From Clostridia bacterium (lineage in GTDB: Bacteria; Bacillota_A; Clostridia; Oscillospirales; CAG-272), in the NCBI GenBank assembly GCA_017466455.1, contig JAFTUD010000002.1, positions 186,001-250,000 of the forward strand: a stretch of 64,000 nt of DNA. Reading direction: 5' to 3'. Positions 51,997-60,762 of this stretch are shown here, one piece after another. The translations under genes and the position numbers were made by a program. A model generated the notes under the pieces. It was not told the origin of the DNA and did not search any database. It saw nothing but the letters and a program-made list of their open reading frames with translations. The first letter of the stretch is position 1. Each line of letters begins with the position of its first letter.

Positions 51997-52409
51997 TTTT
52001 CACTTACCGAAACAATAATTTCGGTTGCTGTTGACTCGTTTGTTAAAACAAGATCAGAAGATTCTCCACTAAGAAGATAAATTTCATACTTTCCATTAGC
52101 CTCAACAATCTTAAAATCCTTTGCTTTAAGGTCAACTATATTCTTCCTAACACCCTTAACGGTAATGTCCGCATATCCAATAGGCTCAGAGTCAATAAAG
52201 CTTGAGCATATTTGTACATCATTAAACTCTCTTTGAATTACGGTTGTGTCAGTTTCCATAACCCACAACCAAATAAATATTGCCAATACAATACATACTG
52301 TAAAAGCAATTATAGAACCTACCCTACTCTTTTTGGGAGTATCGGAGTCCGCAGAGGCCGCTGCAACCTCGGCGGTGTCTATGTCGGTAGTTTTAGAAAA
52401 TCTATCCAT
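51993..52409 (-). CDS. Short YbbR/CdaR-like membrane protein
   Basis: 138 residues: cytoplasmic start, one membrane segment (about 29-50, SIIAFTVCIVLAIFIWLWVMETD), and an outer domain of one YbbR-like repeat (IQREFNDVQICSSF...GYADITVKGVRKNIVDLKAKDFKIVE...EIIVSVSEK). Normal CdaR has three or four YbbR repeats and regulates CdaA; this one is much shorter. Position right after cdaA supports a regulator of the cyclase. Confidence 0.8.
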   Translation of the reverse strand: MDRFSKTTDIDTAEVAAASADSDTPKKSRVGSIIAFTVCIVLAIFIWLWVMETDTTVIQREFNDVQICSSFIDSEPIGYADITVKGVRKNIVDLKAKDFKIVEANGKYEIYLLSGESSDLVLTNESTATEIIVSVSEK

Positions 52410-52418
52410 AACCTCTCC

Positions 52419-53282
52419 TTATTTTTGTCTTTTGTGGTTAATTCTGTGCTTTGCTCCGCGCTTTTCCTTTTGATTTAACTTATCTTGAAGGAGAAATTCC
52501 TCAAGCTTCTCTTTAATTGTAGACTTGGTGAAATTTCTATAAATATGTCCCTCATTAGTAATTGAAACAACTCCTGTTTCTTCAGAAACAACAACCGCAA
52601 GACAGTCACTAACCTCACTTATTCCTATTGCTGCGCGGTGCCTTGTTCCAAGGTCGCTTGCAACATCAGGCTTGTTTGTAAGCGGAAGCATGCAACCGGC
52701 ACTATAGATTTTAGCATCTCTTATGATAATAGCGCCATCGTGAAGCGGTGCTTTATTAAAGAAGATGTTTCTTATCAAGAATACACTCGGCTGAGCATTA
52801 AGAATAGTTCCCGTAGGAGTGTAATCTCCAAGCTTTGTACTACGCTCAAAAACTATAATTGCGCCTGTCTTAGTCTTCGCAAGCTCAAATATAGCATTAG
52901 AAACGATAGTTATCATGTCCTCAACGGAGGACGGGGTCTTCGTTTCTCCTATGCTCTTTACGCCCTTTATCGGATTGTCTCCAATCTTCTCCAAGGCAGA
53001 ACGAATTTCGGGCTGAAATATTACAATCAGCACAACAATTCCAAAATCAAAGAAATGTGACAGTAAAAACTGCATAGAGCGCAGATTAAGTAATGCGCAT
53101 ATCAATCCCACAAGTGCAAGAATTCCTATTCCTGCCATAAGCTTTCCAGCTCGTCTTTCCTTTACGAATTTATATATAACAAAAAGCACCGCCGAAAGAC
53201 ACGCTATATCTAATACATCAAAAAAGGTAATCATTGTAAAATGCCTAAACATATGAGCAATGAAATCCAATGCGACTTTCAT
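52419..53282 (-). CDS. cdaA: Diadenylate cyclase CdaA
   Basis: 287 residues: three N-terminal membrane helices (about 19-90) and a DAC domain with the catalytic Asp182-Gly-Ala of APLHDGAIII and the Arg-His-Arg of GTRHRAAIG (about 213-219). Makes c-di-AMP, controlling potassium, osmolytes and the cell wall. Start ATG 53282 behind GGGAGAAATATT; a longer in-frame reading lacks a site. First gene of a nine-gene run; the usual glmM is not in it. Confidence 0.95.
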   Translation of the reverse strand: MKVALDFIAHMFRHFTMITFFDVLDIACLSAVLFVIYKFVKERRAGKLMAGIGILALVGLICALLNLRSMQFLLSHFFDFGIVVLIVIFQPEIRSALEKIGDNPIKGVKSIGETKTPSSVEDMITIVSNAIFELAKTKTGAIIVFERSTKLGDYTPTGTILNAQPSVFLIRNIFFNKAPLHDGAIIIRDAKIYSAGCMLPLTNKPDVASDLGTRHRAAIGISEVSDCLAVVVSEETGVVSITNEGHIYRNFTKSTIKEKLEEFLLQDKLNQKEKRGAKHRINHKRQK

Positions 53283-53472
53283 AATATTTCTCCCATATTC
53301 TTTATAATAAACGCGCAAAATATTGCTTATTATTTAAATTATAACACATGTAATTGTTTTTGCCAAGATTTTTTAGAATATTTTTGCATTATTTTTTTAA
53401 AAAAGCACGATTTTTATTGCATTTTAAAAGATTTTTATCACTTTCGCTTAAAAAAAGCTAAAAATGAGGGCG

Positions 53473-54165
53473 TCAAATTACCCTTGCGCCCCCAAAATCA
53501 AACACTTGTCCGTGTCTAATGCAAAAAACTCTCATATTTAGATCGTTAATTTTTTTATATATTATGTCATAATCAGGATGCTTTTTTATGTCCCCAAAGA
53601 AGTATACCGTATCGTCAATGACAAAGCTTGCACCACCAATAAATCCATAATCATACTTCTCTATTTTAATTCCGCCCGCGGATATCAGCGTCGCATTTTT
53701 GCCAGCCGATTTTATAGCGTCATAAATGCCCTTGTCGGCGGTTATTGCATTTTTTTCGTCAAGGACAAGAGTTGAGCATGCGGAATATCCTTGCTTTACA
53801 TCGATAAAATCGTATCCGTTATCAATAGCATAGCTTAAAATCTCCCTTGATATGTATTTTGAATTTGCGAACAAGGTTTTTCCCATAACAAGAATATTTA
53901 GCGCCACATCGTTTGGATAACTTTTATCGCAAGCTATGCCCAAAGGCACTACTGTATATCCGCTTTTCTCAGCTTTATCAAAAATTTCCTTATTATCAAA
54001 ATAATAATCCGAATAACAAAAAATTCGCTTGTCAAGAACAAACACAAGCATATCGGCATGCGTGCTTACGGGTGTATCAAGTGCTTGATACGGCTTAAGA
54101 GGAAGCACATCATTATTCGTTTTTTCTCCTACCTCAGAAAAAATAAGCTCGCTTACAAAAATCAT
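53473..54165 (-). CDS. DUF6873-like protein, possible GME-fold
   Basis: 230 residues, no membrane segment or signal peptide. Pattern of short beta-rich repeats (YTVVPLGIACDKSYPNDVALNILVMGKTLFANSKYIS; YDFIDVKQGYSACSTLVLDEKNAITADKG) resembles the DUF6873/guanidino-modifying-enzyme fold; a Cys in GYSACST and His/Asp near GDIKKHPDYD might be the active-site group. I am not sure; the function is unknown. ATG 54165 with TTAGGAGCG. Single gene. Confidence 0.6.
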   Translation of the reverse strand: MIFVSELIFSEVGEKTNNDVLPLKPYQALDTPVSTHADMLVFVLDKRIFCYSDYYFDNKEIFDKAEKSGYTVVPLGIACDKSYPNDVALNILVMGKTLFANSKYISREILSYAIDNGYDFIDVKQGYSACSTLVLDEKNAITADKGIYDAIKSAGKNATLISAGGIKIEKYDYGFIGGASFVIDDTVYFFGDIKKHPDYDIIYKKINDLNMRVFCIRHGQVFDFGGARVI

Positions 54166-54257
54166 CGCTCCTAAGCCCCCTCTTTCTCAAGCATAACATC
54201 ATCAAAGATAATCTTTTATTTATTATACCACAAATGCGTGTAAAAGTAAATACATAT

Positions 54258-54284
54258 GAAAAAAAGACCGCTTACACGGTCCTT
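54258..54284 (-). terminator. Terminator of rpmB
   Basis: Minus strand GACCG/CGGTC (54277-54281 with 54266-54270), 6-nt loop, then TTTTTTTC. Confidence 0.75.
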
Positions 54285-54305
54285 TTATTCAAAACATTCA
54301 AAAAC

Positions 54306-54494
54306 TTAGATTGCACGAACAACCTTGCCAGAGCGAAGGCAACGAGAGCATACATTTACAGTTTTGTTGGAGCCGTTTACAACAGCCTTTACTCTTCTGA
54401 TGTTTGGTTTCCAAGCTCTGTTAGTTTTACGGTTTGAGTGAGATACATTGTGTCCGAATGCAACACCTTTTCCGCAGATAGAACACTTAGCCAT
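54306..54494 (-). CDS. rpmB: 50S ribosomal protein L28, zinc-binding form
   Basis: 62 residues: MAKCSICGKGVAFGHNVSHSNRKTNR, RVKAVVNGSNKTVNVCSRCLRSGKVVRAI. Two Cys-x-x-Cys pairs (Cys4/Cys7 and Cys48/Cys51) mark the zinc-ribbon form; Bacillota often also keep a zinc-free paralogue regulated by Zur. Ribosome site GGAGGTGTAAAAA. Confidence 0.96.
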   Translation of the reverse strand: MAKCSICGKGVAFGHNVSHSNRKTNRAWKPNIRRVKAVVNGSNKTVNVCSRCLRSGKVVRAI

Positions 54495-54549
54495 TTTTTA
54501 CACCTCCATGTAAGTAGAAAAAAGTATACTACTAAAATTCACGCTTAGT

Positions 54550-54578
54550 ATTATAACATAGTCTTTTTAGAATTGCAA
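54550..54578 (-). promoter_or_regulatory. Promoter of rpmB
   Basis: Minus strand: -35 TTGCAA (54573-54578), 17 bp, -10 TATAAT (54550-54555). Confidence 0.75.
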
Positions 54579-54601
54579 TAGTAATTTCTAAATTTTTTAA
54601 A

Positions 54602-56206
54602 TTATTTTTTATTTATCCTTTTTAGTATATGCTCAAGAGAAATTCCATACTTGGCAGCTATGTCCTTCGCATAGCTCTTTCCGTCGGGCTTAGCGCGCGT
54701 AATCTTAAAGCTCCGTTGTCCATCTTCCATTCCTGCGACAAGGGTATCTATCCTTGCTCCACCCGATGATACACACTTTTCGTTAATATCGTTTATCATC
54801 GTTGAAAGCTCATGCAAGTGAGTTGAAAAGATTCCTCTGCACTTAGCCATAGAAAATCCGCAAAGCACCTCGGATGCAATATATGAGCCCTCAAAGGAGC
54901 CTGTTGAAGAAAGCGATTCATCAAGAAGGACAAGGCTATTTTCCGTAACCTTACCAAAAATATCATCTAAGCGCGCACATTCCTCTCCAAGCCTTCCCTT
55001 ATCTATCGTATCCTCAGAGCCAGTTGGGAAATGCGTAAAAATCGCATCAACAGGGCTAATTTCAGCACTTACTGCAGGGACCGGCAAGCCAAGCTGAGCA
55101 AGAGCAAAGGAAATACCGACTGCGCATGTTATGACCGATTTTCCTCCTCTATTAGGTCCTGACAAAACGAAAAATCTGCCGTTTTCATCAAAGCAAAAGT
55201 CATTGTCAACCATTTTTTCATTTAGCTTAGTTGCAACAACAGGATTATAGATTCCCTTAGCGCTAAAGCCCTTTTCTTCCATGGGCAAAATTGTTGGAAA
55301 GCAAATAGGATTTTCGGAATTTTTCAACGCCTTAATAAGCTCTGTGCCCTTTACCATGAATTCTATCTCAGGCAAAAGCTTAATGAGAAAATCAGCATTT
55401 TCAAGCACATATGCTTGAACAACTTTTTTCCAGGACCTCATAGATGATTTAAAGACATCGTTGAGTGCATAATTAAATGCGTTTGTTAGTGCTATCTGCT
55501 GATTATCGCTTTGTCCCTTTTTAAAAGGAATAAGCGGAGCTATGCAGGTATATTCATCGTTTTTGAAGTCAAGTCGGAGTATTTTTTCAAGTAGATCTCC
55601 CGATTTAAATCTTTCGTTATTAACGCTTAAAACCCCAGCAGCGTCGGGACGGAGCTTTGAATCAAGATTTACTCCTATTGTAATGCTTTTAACTTCTCTT
55701 ACGCGAGAGGTAAGCTCCTTCATTTTTTTATTTAGGTCAACATAATACTCGCTCTCGGTAAGCTCCTTTATAGCTTTTGCAAAGTTAATAAGAGCCTCGC
55801 TTTTGAAGTTATCAATCATCGGATACAGACCGTTTGCCAAAAGCTCCATAACCGAAATATATAGCTCTATTTCAGTTATACTGTATAAATAGCCCTCGCT
55901 CGGCTCGGTATCCTGCGACATTTTACGAATCTCGGCAATATCAGACAAAATTGGAGTAGCCTTAAGCAAAACATCGCAAAGCTCAGCATTTTCTGCTAAA
56001 TCAGCAAAAACCCGTTGTCTATATTTAATAATTTCGGAATCGGTGGTAAAATAATCTCCAAGAAAGCTATTTTTCAAATCAATCAATGTATCAAGCTCAA
56101 GAGCCTCAAGCACCTCGTTTGAAATGCTTGCAGAAAATTTACCGTTTTCAGCCTTGGTAAGCTTTTCAGCATTTGGATAAATAAGACTAATTTCTATGTT
56201 TTGCAT
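54602..56206 (-). CDS. MutS-like ATPase, not MutS1 or MutS2
   Basis: 534 residues: an N-terminal helical core (lever/clamp-like, about 1-330) and a MutS family V ATPase domain with Walker A LSGPNRGGKSVITCA (Arg in place of the usual Met), THFPTGSEDTIDKGRLGEEC, Walker B LVLLDESLSSTG and IFSTHLHELS. It lacks the mismatch-recognition domain and the Smr tail. Such MutS-domain proteins (sometimes MutS-III-type) are of unknown role. Own unit. Confidence 0.82.
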   Translation of the reverse strand: MQNIEISLIYPNAEKLTKAENGKFSASISNEVLEALELDTLIDLKNSFLGDYFTTDSEIIKYRQRVFADLAENAELCDVLLKATPILSDIAEIRKMSQDTEPSEGYLYSITEIELYISVMELLANGLYPMIDNFKSEALINFAKAIKELTESEYYVDLNKKMKELTSRVREVKSITIGVNLDSKLRPDAAGVLSVNNERFKSGDLLEKILRLDFKNDEYTCIAPLIPFKKGQSDNQQIALTNAFNYALNDVFKSSMRSWKKVVQAYVLENADFLIKLLPEIEFMVKGTELIKALKNSENPICFPTILPMEEKGFSAKGIYNPVVATKLNEKMVDNDFCFDENGRFFVLSGPNRGGKSVITCAVGISFALAQLGLPVPAVSAEISPVDAIFTHFPTGSEDTIDKGRLGEECARLDDIFGKVTENSLVLLDESLSSTGSFEGSYIASEVLCGFSMAKCRGIFSTHLHELSTMINDINEKCVSSGGARIDTLVAGMEDGQRSFKITRAKPDGKSYAKDIAAKYGISLEHILKRINKK

Positions 56207-56297
56207 CGTTTCCCTCGCTTTAATTCATTCAATGTTATTATATTATCATAAAATTAATCAATTGAAAAGAGTTTTTTCAAAAAAACCGACTTCTTTA

Positions 56298-56326
56298 CTT
56301 GAAAACTTCAATTTATTATGGTAAAA
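56298..56326 (+). promoter_or_regulatory. Promoter of the TIM-barrel isomerase gene
   Basis: -35 TTGAAA (56298-56303), 17 bp, -10 TAAAAT (56321-56326). Confidence 0.6.
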
Positions 56327-56347
56327 TCGTTCAAAAGAGGTGATTTT

Positions 56348-57169
56348 ATGCCAAAGCTGCTATGCTCAACAGGCGCTCTTGTCGGGAGAGCTTGTAATTA
56401 TGATTTTTCACTGATTGAGAAGCATATACCCGCTCTAATTAGCGATAATTTAATTTGCGGTATGGAATTTATGATGATTCCATATTACTATGACCATTTG
56501 AACGAGGTTGCTCAAACTGTTATAAGGAGTTGTGCGCCTGTACCTGTTATACATTGCGAAAAGGATGTTGGAGTGCTTCTTTCCGACTGTTCAAGCGAGT
56601 CAACAAGCAAATCGTTTGAGCTTTTCAAAATAAACTGTGAATTGGGTCAAAAATTCAACAGTAAAAAAATGGTTTTTCATCTATGGGGCGGAGTAAAAAG
56701 CGACTTCAATGTCGACTATAACATCTCAAAGCTTGATAAATTTATAAATATCGCAAAATCATATAATTTGACGCTTCTTGTTGAAAACATTCCCTGCACT
56801 ACTCACTCCGGAATGAAAAATTGGCTTAAAATATTGTCACAGCTTCCAGCCGTTGATTTCACATTTGATACAAGATTTGGTGCGTTTCATGATGAAATTC
56901 CCGAAATATTACAATCAAGCACCGTTTGGGAGCATATCAAGCACATACATATAAGCGACTATTCCTCATATCCAAGAGATTTTTCAAAAATTCGCCCTAT
57001 TCTTCACCCCGGCGAGGGAGTTATTGATTTTAATTATATTTTTTCCAAGCTTAAAGCAAGAAATTATACCCATACCATAACCCTTGAATCCCCCGTTATG
57101 CAACCAGATGGAATAGATCTTGAAAAGCTCAAAAAATCATTAGCTTATATAAAAAACAACCTTTGGTAA
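56348..57169 (+). CDS. Sugar phosphate isomerase/epimerase-like TIM barrel (AP-endonuclease 2 family)
   Basis: 273 residues, xylose isomerase-like barrel: acidic and His metal ligands at LLVENIPCTT, FTFDTRFGAFHDE, HIKHIHISDYSS, HPGEGVIDFNYIFSKL and TITLESPVM. Members are sugar epimerases, hydroxypyruvate isomerases or endonuclease IV relatives; no specific substrate can be read. Start ATG 56348 after AGAGGTGATTTT. Single gene ending in hairpin 57183-57209. Confidence 0.78.
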   Translation: MPKLLCSTGALVGRACNYDFSLIEKHIPALISDNLICGMEFMMIPYYYDHLNEVAQTVIRSCAPVPVIHCEKDVGVLLSDCSSESTSKSFELFKINCELGQKFNSKKMVFHLWGGVKSDFNVDYNISKLDKFINIAKSYNLTLLVENIPCTTHSGMKNWLKILSQLPAVDFTFDTRFGAFHDEIPEILQSSTVWEHIKHIHISDYSSYPRDFSKIRPILHPGEGVIDFNYIFSKLKARNYTHTITLESPVMQPDGIDLEKLKKSLAYIKNNLW

Positions 57170-57182
57170 AAACATAATTTTT

Positions 57183-57215
57183 GGCATACCTAAACCTCAT
57201 AGGTATGCCTTCTAA
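57183..57215 (+). terminator. Hairpin terminator after the isomerase gene
   Basis: GGCATACCTA (57183-57192) with TAGGTATGCC (57200-57209), 7-nt loop, then TTCTAAATT; the T-run is poor. Confidence 0.6.
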
Positions 57216-57232
57216 ATTCAGCGTTTTCTGTC

Positions 57233-57261
57233 AAGACAAATTCATATTAACATGATATAAT
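57233..57261 (+). promoter_or_regulatory. Promoter of the AraC-type gene
   Basis: -35 AAGACA (57233-57238), 17 bp, -10 TATAAT (57256-57261). Confidence 0.5.
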
Positions 57262-57316
57262 GGCATTACAAATATACAGCTGAATGTTTGAAACTAAAAA
57301 TTGGAGGGCTATTTAT

Positions 57317-58549
57317 ATGGAAAATAGCGAGCTTATTACAAAGGCACTAAATTATATACAAGCTGAAAGTGCAAAAAACGACATTACGATTGATGATATA
57401 GCCTCTCATGCAGGATTTTCTACCGATTATTTCAATCGTGTTTTCTTTGCGCATACTGGATTTAACATTATGGAATATGTCCGCTTCAGCCGTTTAAAAA
57501 ATGCAGCACAGCTTCTAAGATTAACAAGCAATAGCATTCTTGACATTGCCTTGGAATGCGGTTATGAGGCGCATGAAAGCTTCTCAAGAGCATTTAAAAA
57601 TCAATACGGCGTCTCCCCGAGCGAATACAGAGAAAGAAACAAAAAAACAGAATTGCATTACGGCGATTTTCATAACGATACAATCGGCGCACGGCTTTTA
57701 CATGAATTCAAAAGCTTTAAAATTGCAGATAGCGATGAAATAATTGACTATTTGTTAGAAACCGATCCTCTTCGCTACGGATATACCGCAATTTGCTTCC
57801 GTATCAACGGCGGAGTCGCTCTATACGACGGAGAAAGCTTCAAAAACGGCTTTGTTTGGTTTTCGGAGTGGGATAATCGCTTTGAGGGAGATATTATTTG
57901 CAATGACTGGGACAAAATAGCTGAGTATAAGAAAACATTCTCCGATCAACGCTTTGATATGGTCTTACTAACATCAGAGCCCGATCAAATCATAATGGAC
58001 GAGCTAAAAAAACGAGGTGTACTCGTTAACGGCATCTCTCGTCGTCAAATCAACATATACACAGCTGACTCGTACACCCTTCCTTTTCTTGAAGGTATCT
58101 CAATGCGTCTAATTAAATACGAAGATTTTTCGGCTGTCAAAAAATTCTTTTTTCAGAAGCATCCCTCGGACAAAAATCAATCACCACGCCTGAAATATTT
58201 AGAAAACGAATTATACCAAAGAGATGTCATGGGCAACACAGAGCATTCCGTATTTATGTTTGGCATATTCAAAAATAATTCGTTGATTGGAATTAGCGAC
58301 GGTGGATTGCAAAGTGCGCATGGATTTACAATCAATAATTGTATAATAACATCCTTTTTACCCGAATATGAAAACGAAGAACTATATCAATATGCTTTCA
58401 AATTTGTAACAAATTCCGCGCTCGAACGAGGAGCTCTGCCTGTTGATGATACCCAAACCCCTTTCACCCCCAATGAAAATAGAAGCGGAAGCTTCAATTC
58501 TACCGATTTAGGGTATAAAGCTGTTATGAATATATGCATTTTTAAATGA
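57317..58549 (+). CDS. AraC-type regulator with large C-terminal effector/GNAT-like domain
   Basis: 410 residues. Unusually the AraC double HTH is at the N-terminus (about 1-110: ITIDDIASHAGFSTDYFNRVFFAHTG, ILDIALECGYEAHESFSRAFKNQYGVSPSEYR). About 110-260 is an unassigned segment. The last ~120 residues (FMFGIFKNNSLIGISDGG..., ...SALERGALPVDDTQTPF..., FNSTDLGYKAV) look like a GNAT-type acetyltransferase or its relative. Start ATG 57317, with GGAGGGCTATTTAT before it. The neighbour is an isomerase; what it controls is unknown. Confidence 0.75.
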   Translation: MENSELITKALNYIQAESAKNDITIDDIASHAGFSTDYFNRVFFAHTGFNIMEYVRFSRLKNAAQLLRLTSNSILDIALECGYEAHESFSRAFKNQYGVSPSEYRERNKKTELHYGDFHNDTIGARLLHEFKSFKIADSDEIIDYLLETDPLRYGYTAICFRINGGVALYDGESFKNGFVWFSEWDNRFEGDIICNDWDKIAEYKKTFSDQRFDMVLLTSEPDQIIMDELKKRGVLVNGISRRQINIYTADSYTLPFLEGISMRLIKYEDFSAVKKFFFQKHPSDKNQSPRLKYLENELYQRDVMGNTEHSVFMFGIFKNNSLIGISDGGLQSAHGFTINNCIITSFLPEYENEELYQYAFKFVTNSALERGALPVDDTQTPFTPNENRSGSFNSTDLGYKAVMNICIFK

Positions 58550-58577
58550 CCGTTTGTGGCAACCTATTCCAACCGAT

Positions 58578-58612
58578 AAAAGAGTACGACTTCCATCGTA
58601 CTCTTTTCACTT
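58578..58612. terminator. Bidirectional terminator between the AraC-type and DUF2974 genes
   Basis: AAAAGAGTACGA (58578-58589) with TCGTACTCTTTT (58596-58607), 6-nt loop; convergent genes. Confidence 0.85.
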
Positions 58613-58616
58613 TAGA

Positions 58617-59783
58617 TTATTCGGTAGGCTTCTTTTTCACAGCCTGCTTCTCTTTTTTATTTTCTATTTTCTTAGCAATTTTCTTTTCCTTTTCCGCCTT
58701 CTTTTCAGCTGTATTAAGGGCGTTTTTCTCCTTTATAAGCTTAAAAACCGCCTCTATAACCGCCTTTTTACTGCTTCCCTCGGATTTTATAAGCCCCATT
58801 ATAAAGCTCATCTTTTTGTTGGTTATATCAGTAAGAGTTGTGGCATCGCTTGATGTAACAATTTTATAAAATGACTCAACAAATTCATGTCGTTGCTCCT
58901 GTGTCATTTTTGCTACCCAAAGCTTCAAAAGCTCATGGAAGTTGTCGCTTGGCTTTTCAAAATGCTCTGCATAGACAAATTGAGCGCCCAAAATCTCCCA
59001 AGTAAAGGCATTATGCTGTTGCAAGCCCTTGTCCGAGCTTTTTACAATTTTATAGCCTCCTATAATGTCAAAAATCCTTCCGACAACTGACTTTGTTGGT
59101 AAAATTGTAATAATTTTGGGCAAAAGCTTATGATTTTCAAAGGAGCAAGAAAAATCCTCCTTAAATCCAGGACCATCAAAGCTAAACACCTGTTCTATTC
59201 TTTTTTGTGCCCTTTTGTTAGCCATAAGCGCAGAATACACTGCAATATTTCCGCCCTTAGAATGTCCCGCTACAATCAGTGTATCCTTGGTCCTTTTTGA
59301 TATATCATCAAGATATTCTACGCCGTCAGTTTGAGATGGAATAGGCGTAAAAAGCGCCATATTCAAGTCTTCCTTCCAGCCGACTAATGTATCATCAGTT
59401 CCGCGATAAACTACATATGTAATTTTATTGTCGCAGGAAAAGGATATAGCAGAAAATTGCTTTTCGTTTTCCAAAGAAATATCGCTCACATATCCCCAAA
59501 GCTCTACACTTGAAAACCTTTCGCTTTTTGCACACTCTCTAAAGAGAATCAAGATTTCCTTCGGAATAATAGCACCAAGGGAAAAGCCCTCCCCGTGTAG
59601 CTTGAAAAATTCATCGCACGCCTGTGCCATAGTGATACGGCGCTCCTCTGCCAAGGATGGAACCACCTTTTCAAAAGGAATATATGAAATTTCGGATAAA
59701 ATTAACGCATCAATTTCATTTTGAGGCGCCTTTTCAAAAGACAAATCACCTCTCCATTTAACATAATCGACCATGCCTTGCAC
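58617..59783 (-). CDS. DUF2974 alpha/beta-hydrolase-like protein
   Basis: 388 residues: MVDYVKWRGDLSFEKAPQNEIDALILSEISYIPF is the start of DUF2974 (Mbeg1-like) proteins; lipase-type nucleophile elbow VAGHSKGGNIAVYSALM and YVVYRGTDDTLVGWKEDLNM. A long Lys/Glu-rich tail (KNALNTAEKKAEKEKKIAKKIENKKEKQAVKKK, about 350-388) ends it, possibly a nucleic-acid or membrane-surface contact. Substrate unknown. Start GTG 59783 lies 6-8 nt after a GGGGGG stretch; ATG 59774 is the alternative. Confidence 0.82.
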   Translation of the reverse strand: MQGMVDYVKWRGDLSFEKAPQNEIDALILSEISYIPFEKVVPSLAEERRITMAQACDEFFKLHGEGFSLGAIIPKEILILFRECAKSERFSSVELWGYVSDISLENEKQFSAISFSCDNKITYVVYRGTDDTLVGWKEDLNMALFTPIPSQTDGVEYLDDISKRTKDTLIVAGHSKGGNIAVYSALMANKRAQKRIEQVFSFDGPGFKEDFSCSFENHKLLPKIITILPTKSVVGRIFDIIGGYKIVKSSDKGLQQHNAFTWEILGAQFVYAEHFEKPSDNFHELLKLWVAKMTQEQRHEFVESFYKIVTSSDATTLTDITNKKMSFIMGLIKSEGSSKKAVIEAVFKLIKEKNALNTAEKKAEKEKKIAKKIENKKEKQAVKKKPTE

Positions 59784-59816
59784 AAATCCACCCCCCTTAG
59801 TTTCTTTTTCAATATT

Positions 59817-59845
59817 ATTCTATCACAAAAATATCATTTTTTCAA
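59817..59845 (-). promoter_or_regulatory. Promoter of the DUF2974 gene
   Basis: Minus strand: -35 TTGAAA (59840-59845), 17 bp, -10 TAGAAT (59817-59822). Confidence 0.6.
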
Positions 59846-59993
59846 TATTTTTGCTTCAATATTGAGATTTTGACATAGCTATCGTATTATATTTTTATTT
59901 GAACTCTCACTTGAATCTTGATATTTACACCTATAAAAAATGCGCAAAACCATTAAAATTTATTATATTTTAACAAATTTGAGTGCTTTTTCA

Positions 59994-60022
59994 TTGACAA
60001 AGTATATATTATGTGCTAAAAT
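59994..60022 (+). promoter_or_regulatory. Promoter of the VTC-DUF4956 operon
   Basis: -35 TTGACA (59994-59999), 17 bp, -10 TAAAAT (60017-60022). The transcript starts near 60029, after the earliest in-frame start codon, which rules out longer starts for the VTC gene. Confidence 0.8.
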
Positions 60023-60048
60023 ATCTATGTATGAAGGGAGGTATTGAC

Positions 60049-60762
60049 TTGGGCACTAAATTAACCTTTAACAGACTTGAAAAAAAGTTTTTGTTAACTG
60101 AGGAGCAATTCCTTCGCATCAAGGAAGAAATTGACAAGCGCTTTGACCCCGATGAATACGGGGAAACGACGATTTGTAATCTCTATTATGATACCCCCGA
60201 TTTTCTTCTTATTACTCGCTCTATCGAAAAGCCTGTATATAAGGAAAAGCTTCGACTTCGCACATACGGTATTCCAACAAACGATTCTATCGGTTTTATT
60301 GAGGTTAAAAAGAAGTATAATGGCATCGTATATAAAAGGCGAATTACTATGCCACTTGAAAAATCCTTGAAATTCTTAGCCGATGAAATTGATGTTGACG
60401 AGCCAACTCAAATTTCAAAGGAGTTCAAGTATTTCATTAGATTTTATCAAAATAGGCTTGCGCCTCGCTTCTATGTGTCCTATGACAGGAGTGCGTTTTT
60501 TTGCAAGGATGACCGTGAATTTCGCATAACCTTTGATAGGAATCTAACATGGCGAAATTATGATTTAGACTTAACAAAGGGCTCTTACGGAGAACAGCTT
60601 CTCCCCGAAGGACATGTTCTTATGGAGGTTAAGGTTCCCTCTGCACTTCCCTTGTGGCTTGTTGATATTCTTTCAAATGAAAAAATATACACAAGGTCAT
60701 TTTCAAAGGTTGGAAACGCATTTACAAGAATGATAATGAAGAATAGGAGTTATTTACAATGA
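60049..60762 (+). CDS. VTC-domain protein (polyphosphate polymerase-like)
   Basis: 237 residues with the VTC/CYTH tunnel fold pattern: RLEKKFLLTEEQF, LYYDTPDFLLITRSIEKPVYKEKLRLRTYG (KxR basic strands), GFIEVKKKYNGIVYKRRI, RFYVSYDRSAFF, RITFDRNL and VLMEVKVPSALPLWL. Yeast Vtc4 makes polyphosphate with this domain; bacterial members are paired with DUF4956. Start TTG 60049, with GGGAGG 7 nt upstream, in preference to an earlier ATG with no site. Overlaps the next gene by 4 bp. Confidence 0.88.
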   Translation: MGTKLTFNRLEKKFLLTEEQFLRIKEEIDKRFDPDEYGETTICNLYYDTPDFLLITRSIEKPVYKEKLRLRTYGIPTNDSIGFIEVKKKYNGIVYKRRITMPLEKSLKFLADEIDVDEPTQISKEFKYFIRFYQNRLAPRFYVSYDRSAFFCKDDREFRITFDRNLTWRNYDLDLTKGSYGEQLLPEGHVLMEVKVPSALPLWLVDILSNEKIYTRSFSKVGNAFTRMIMKNRSYLQ

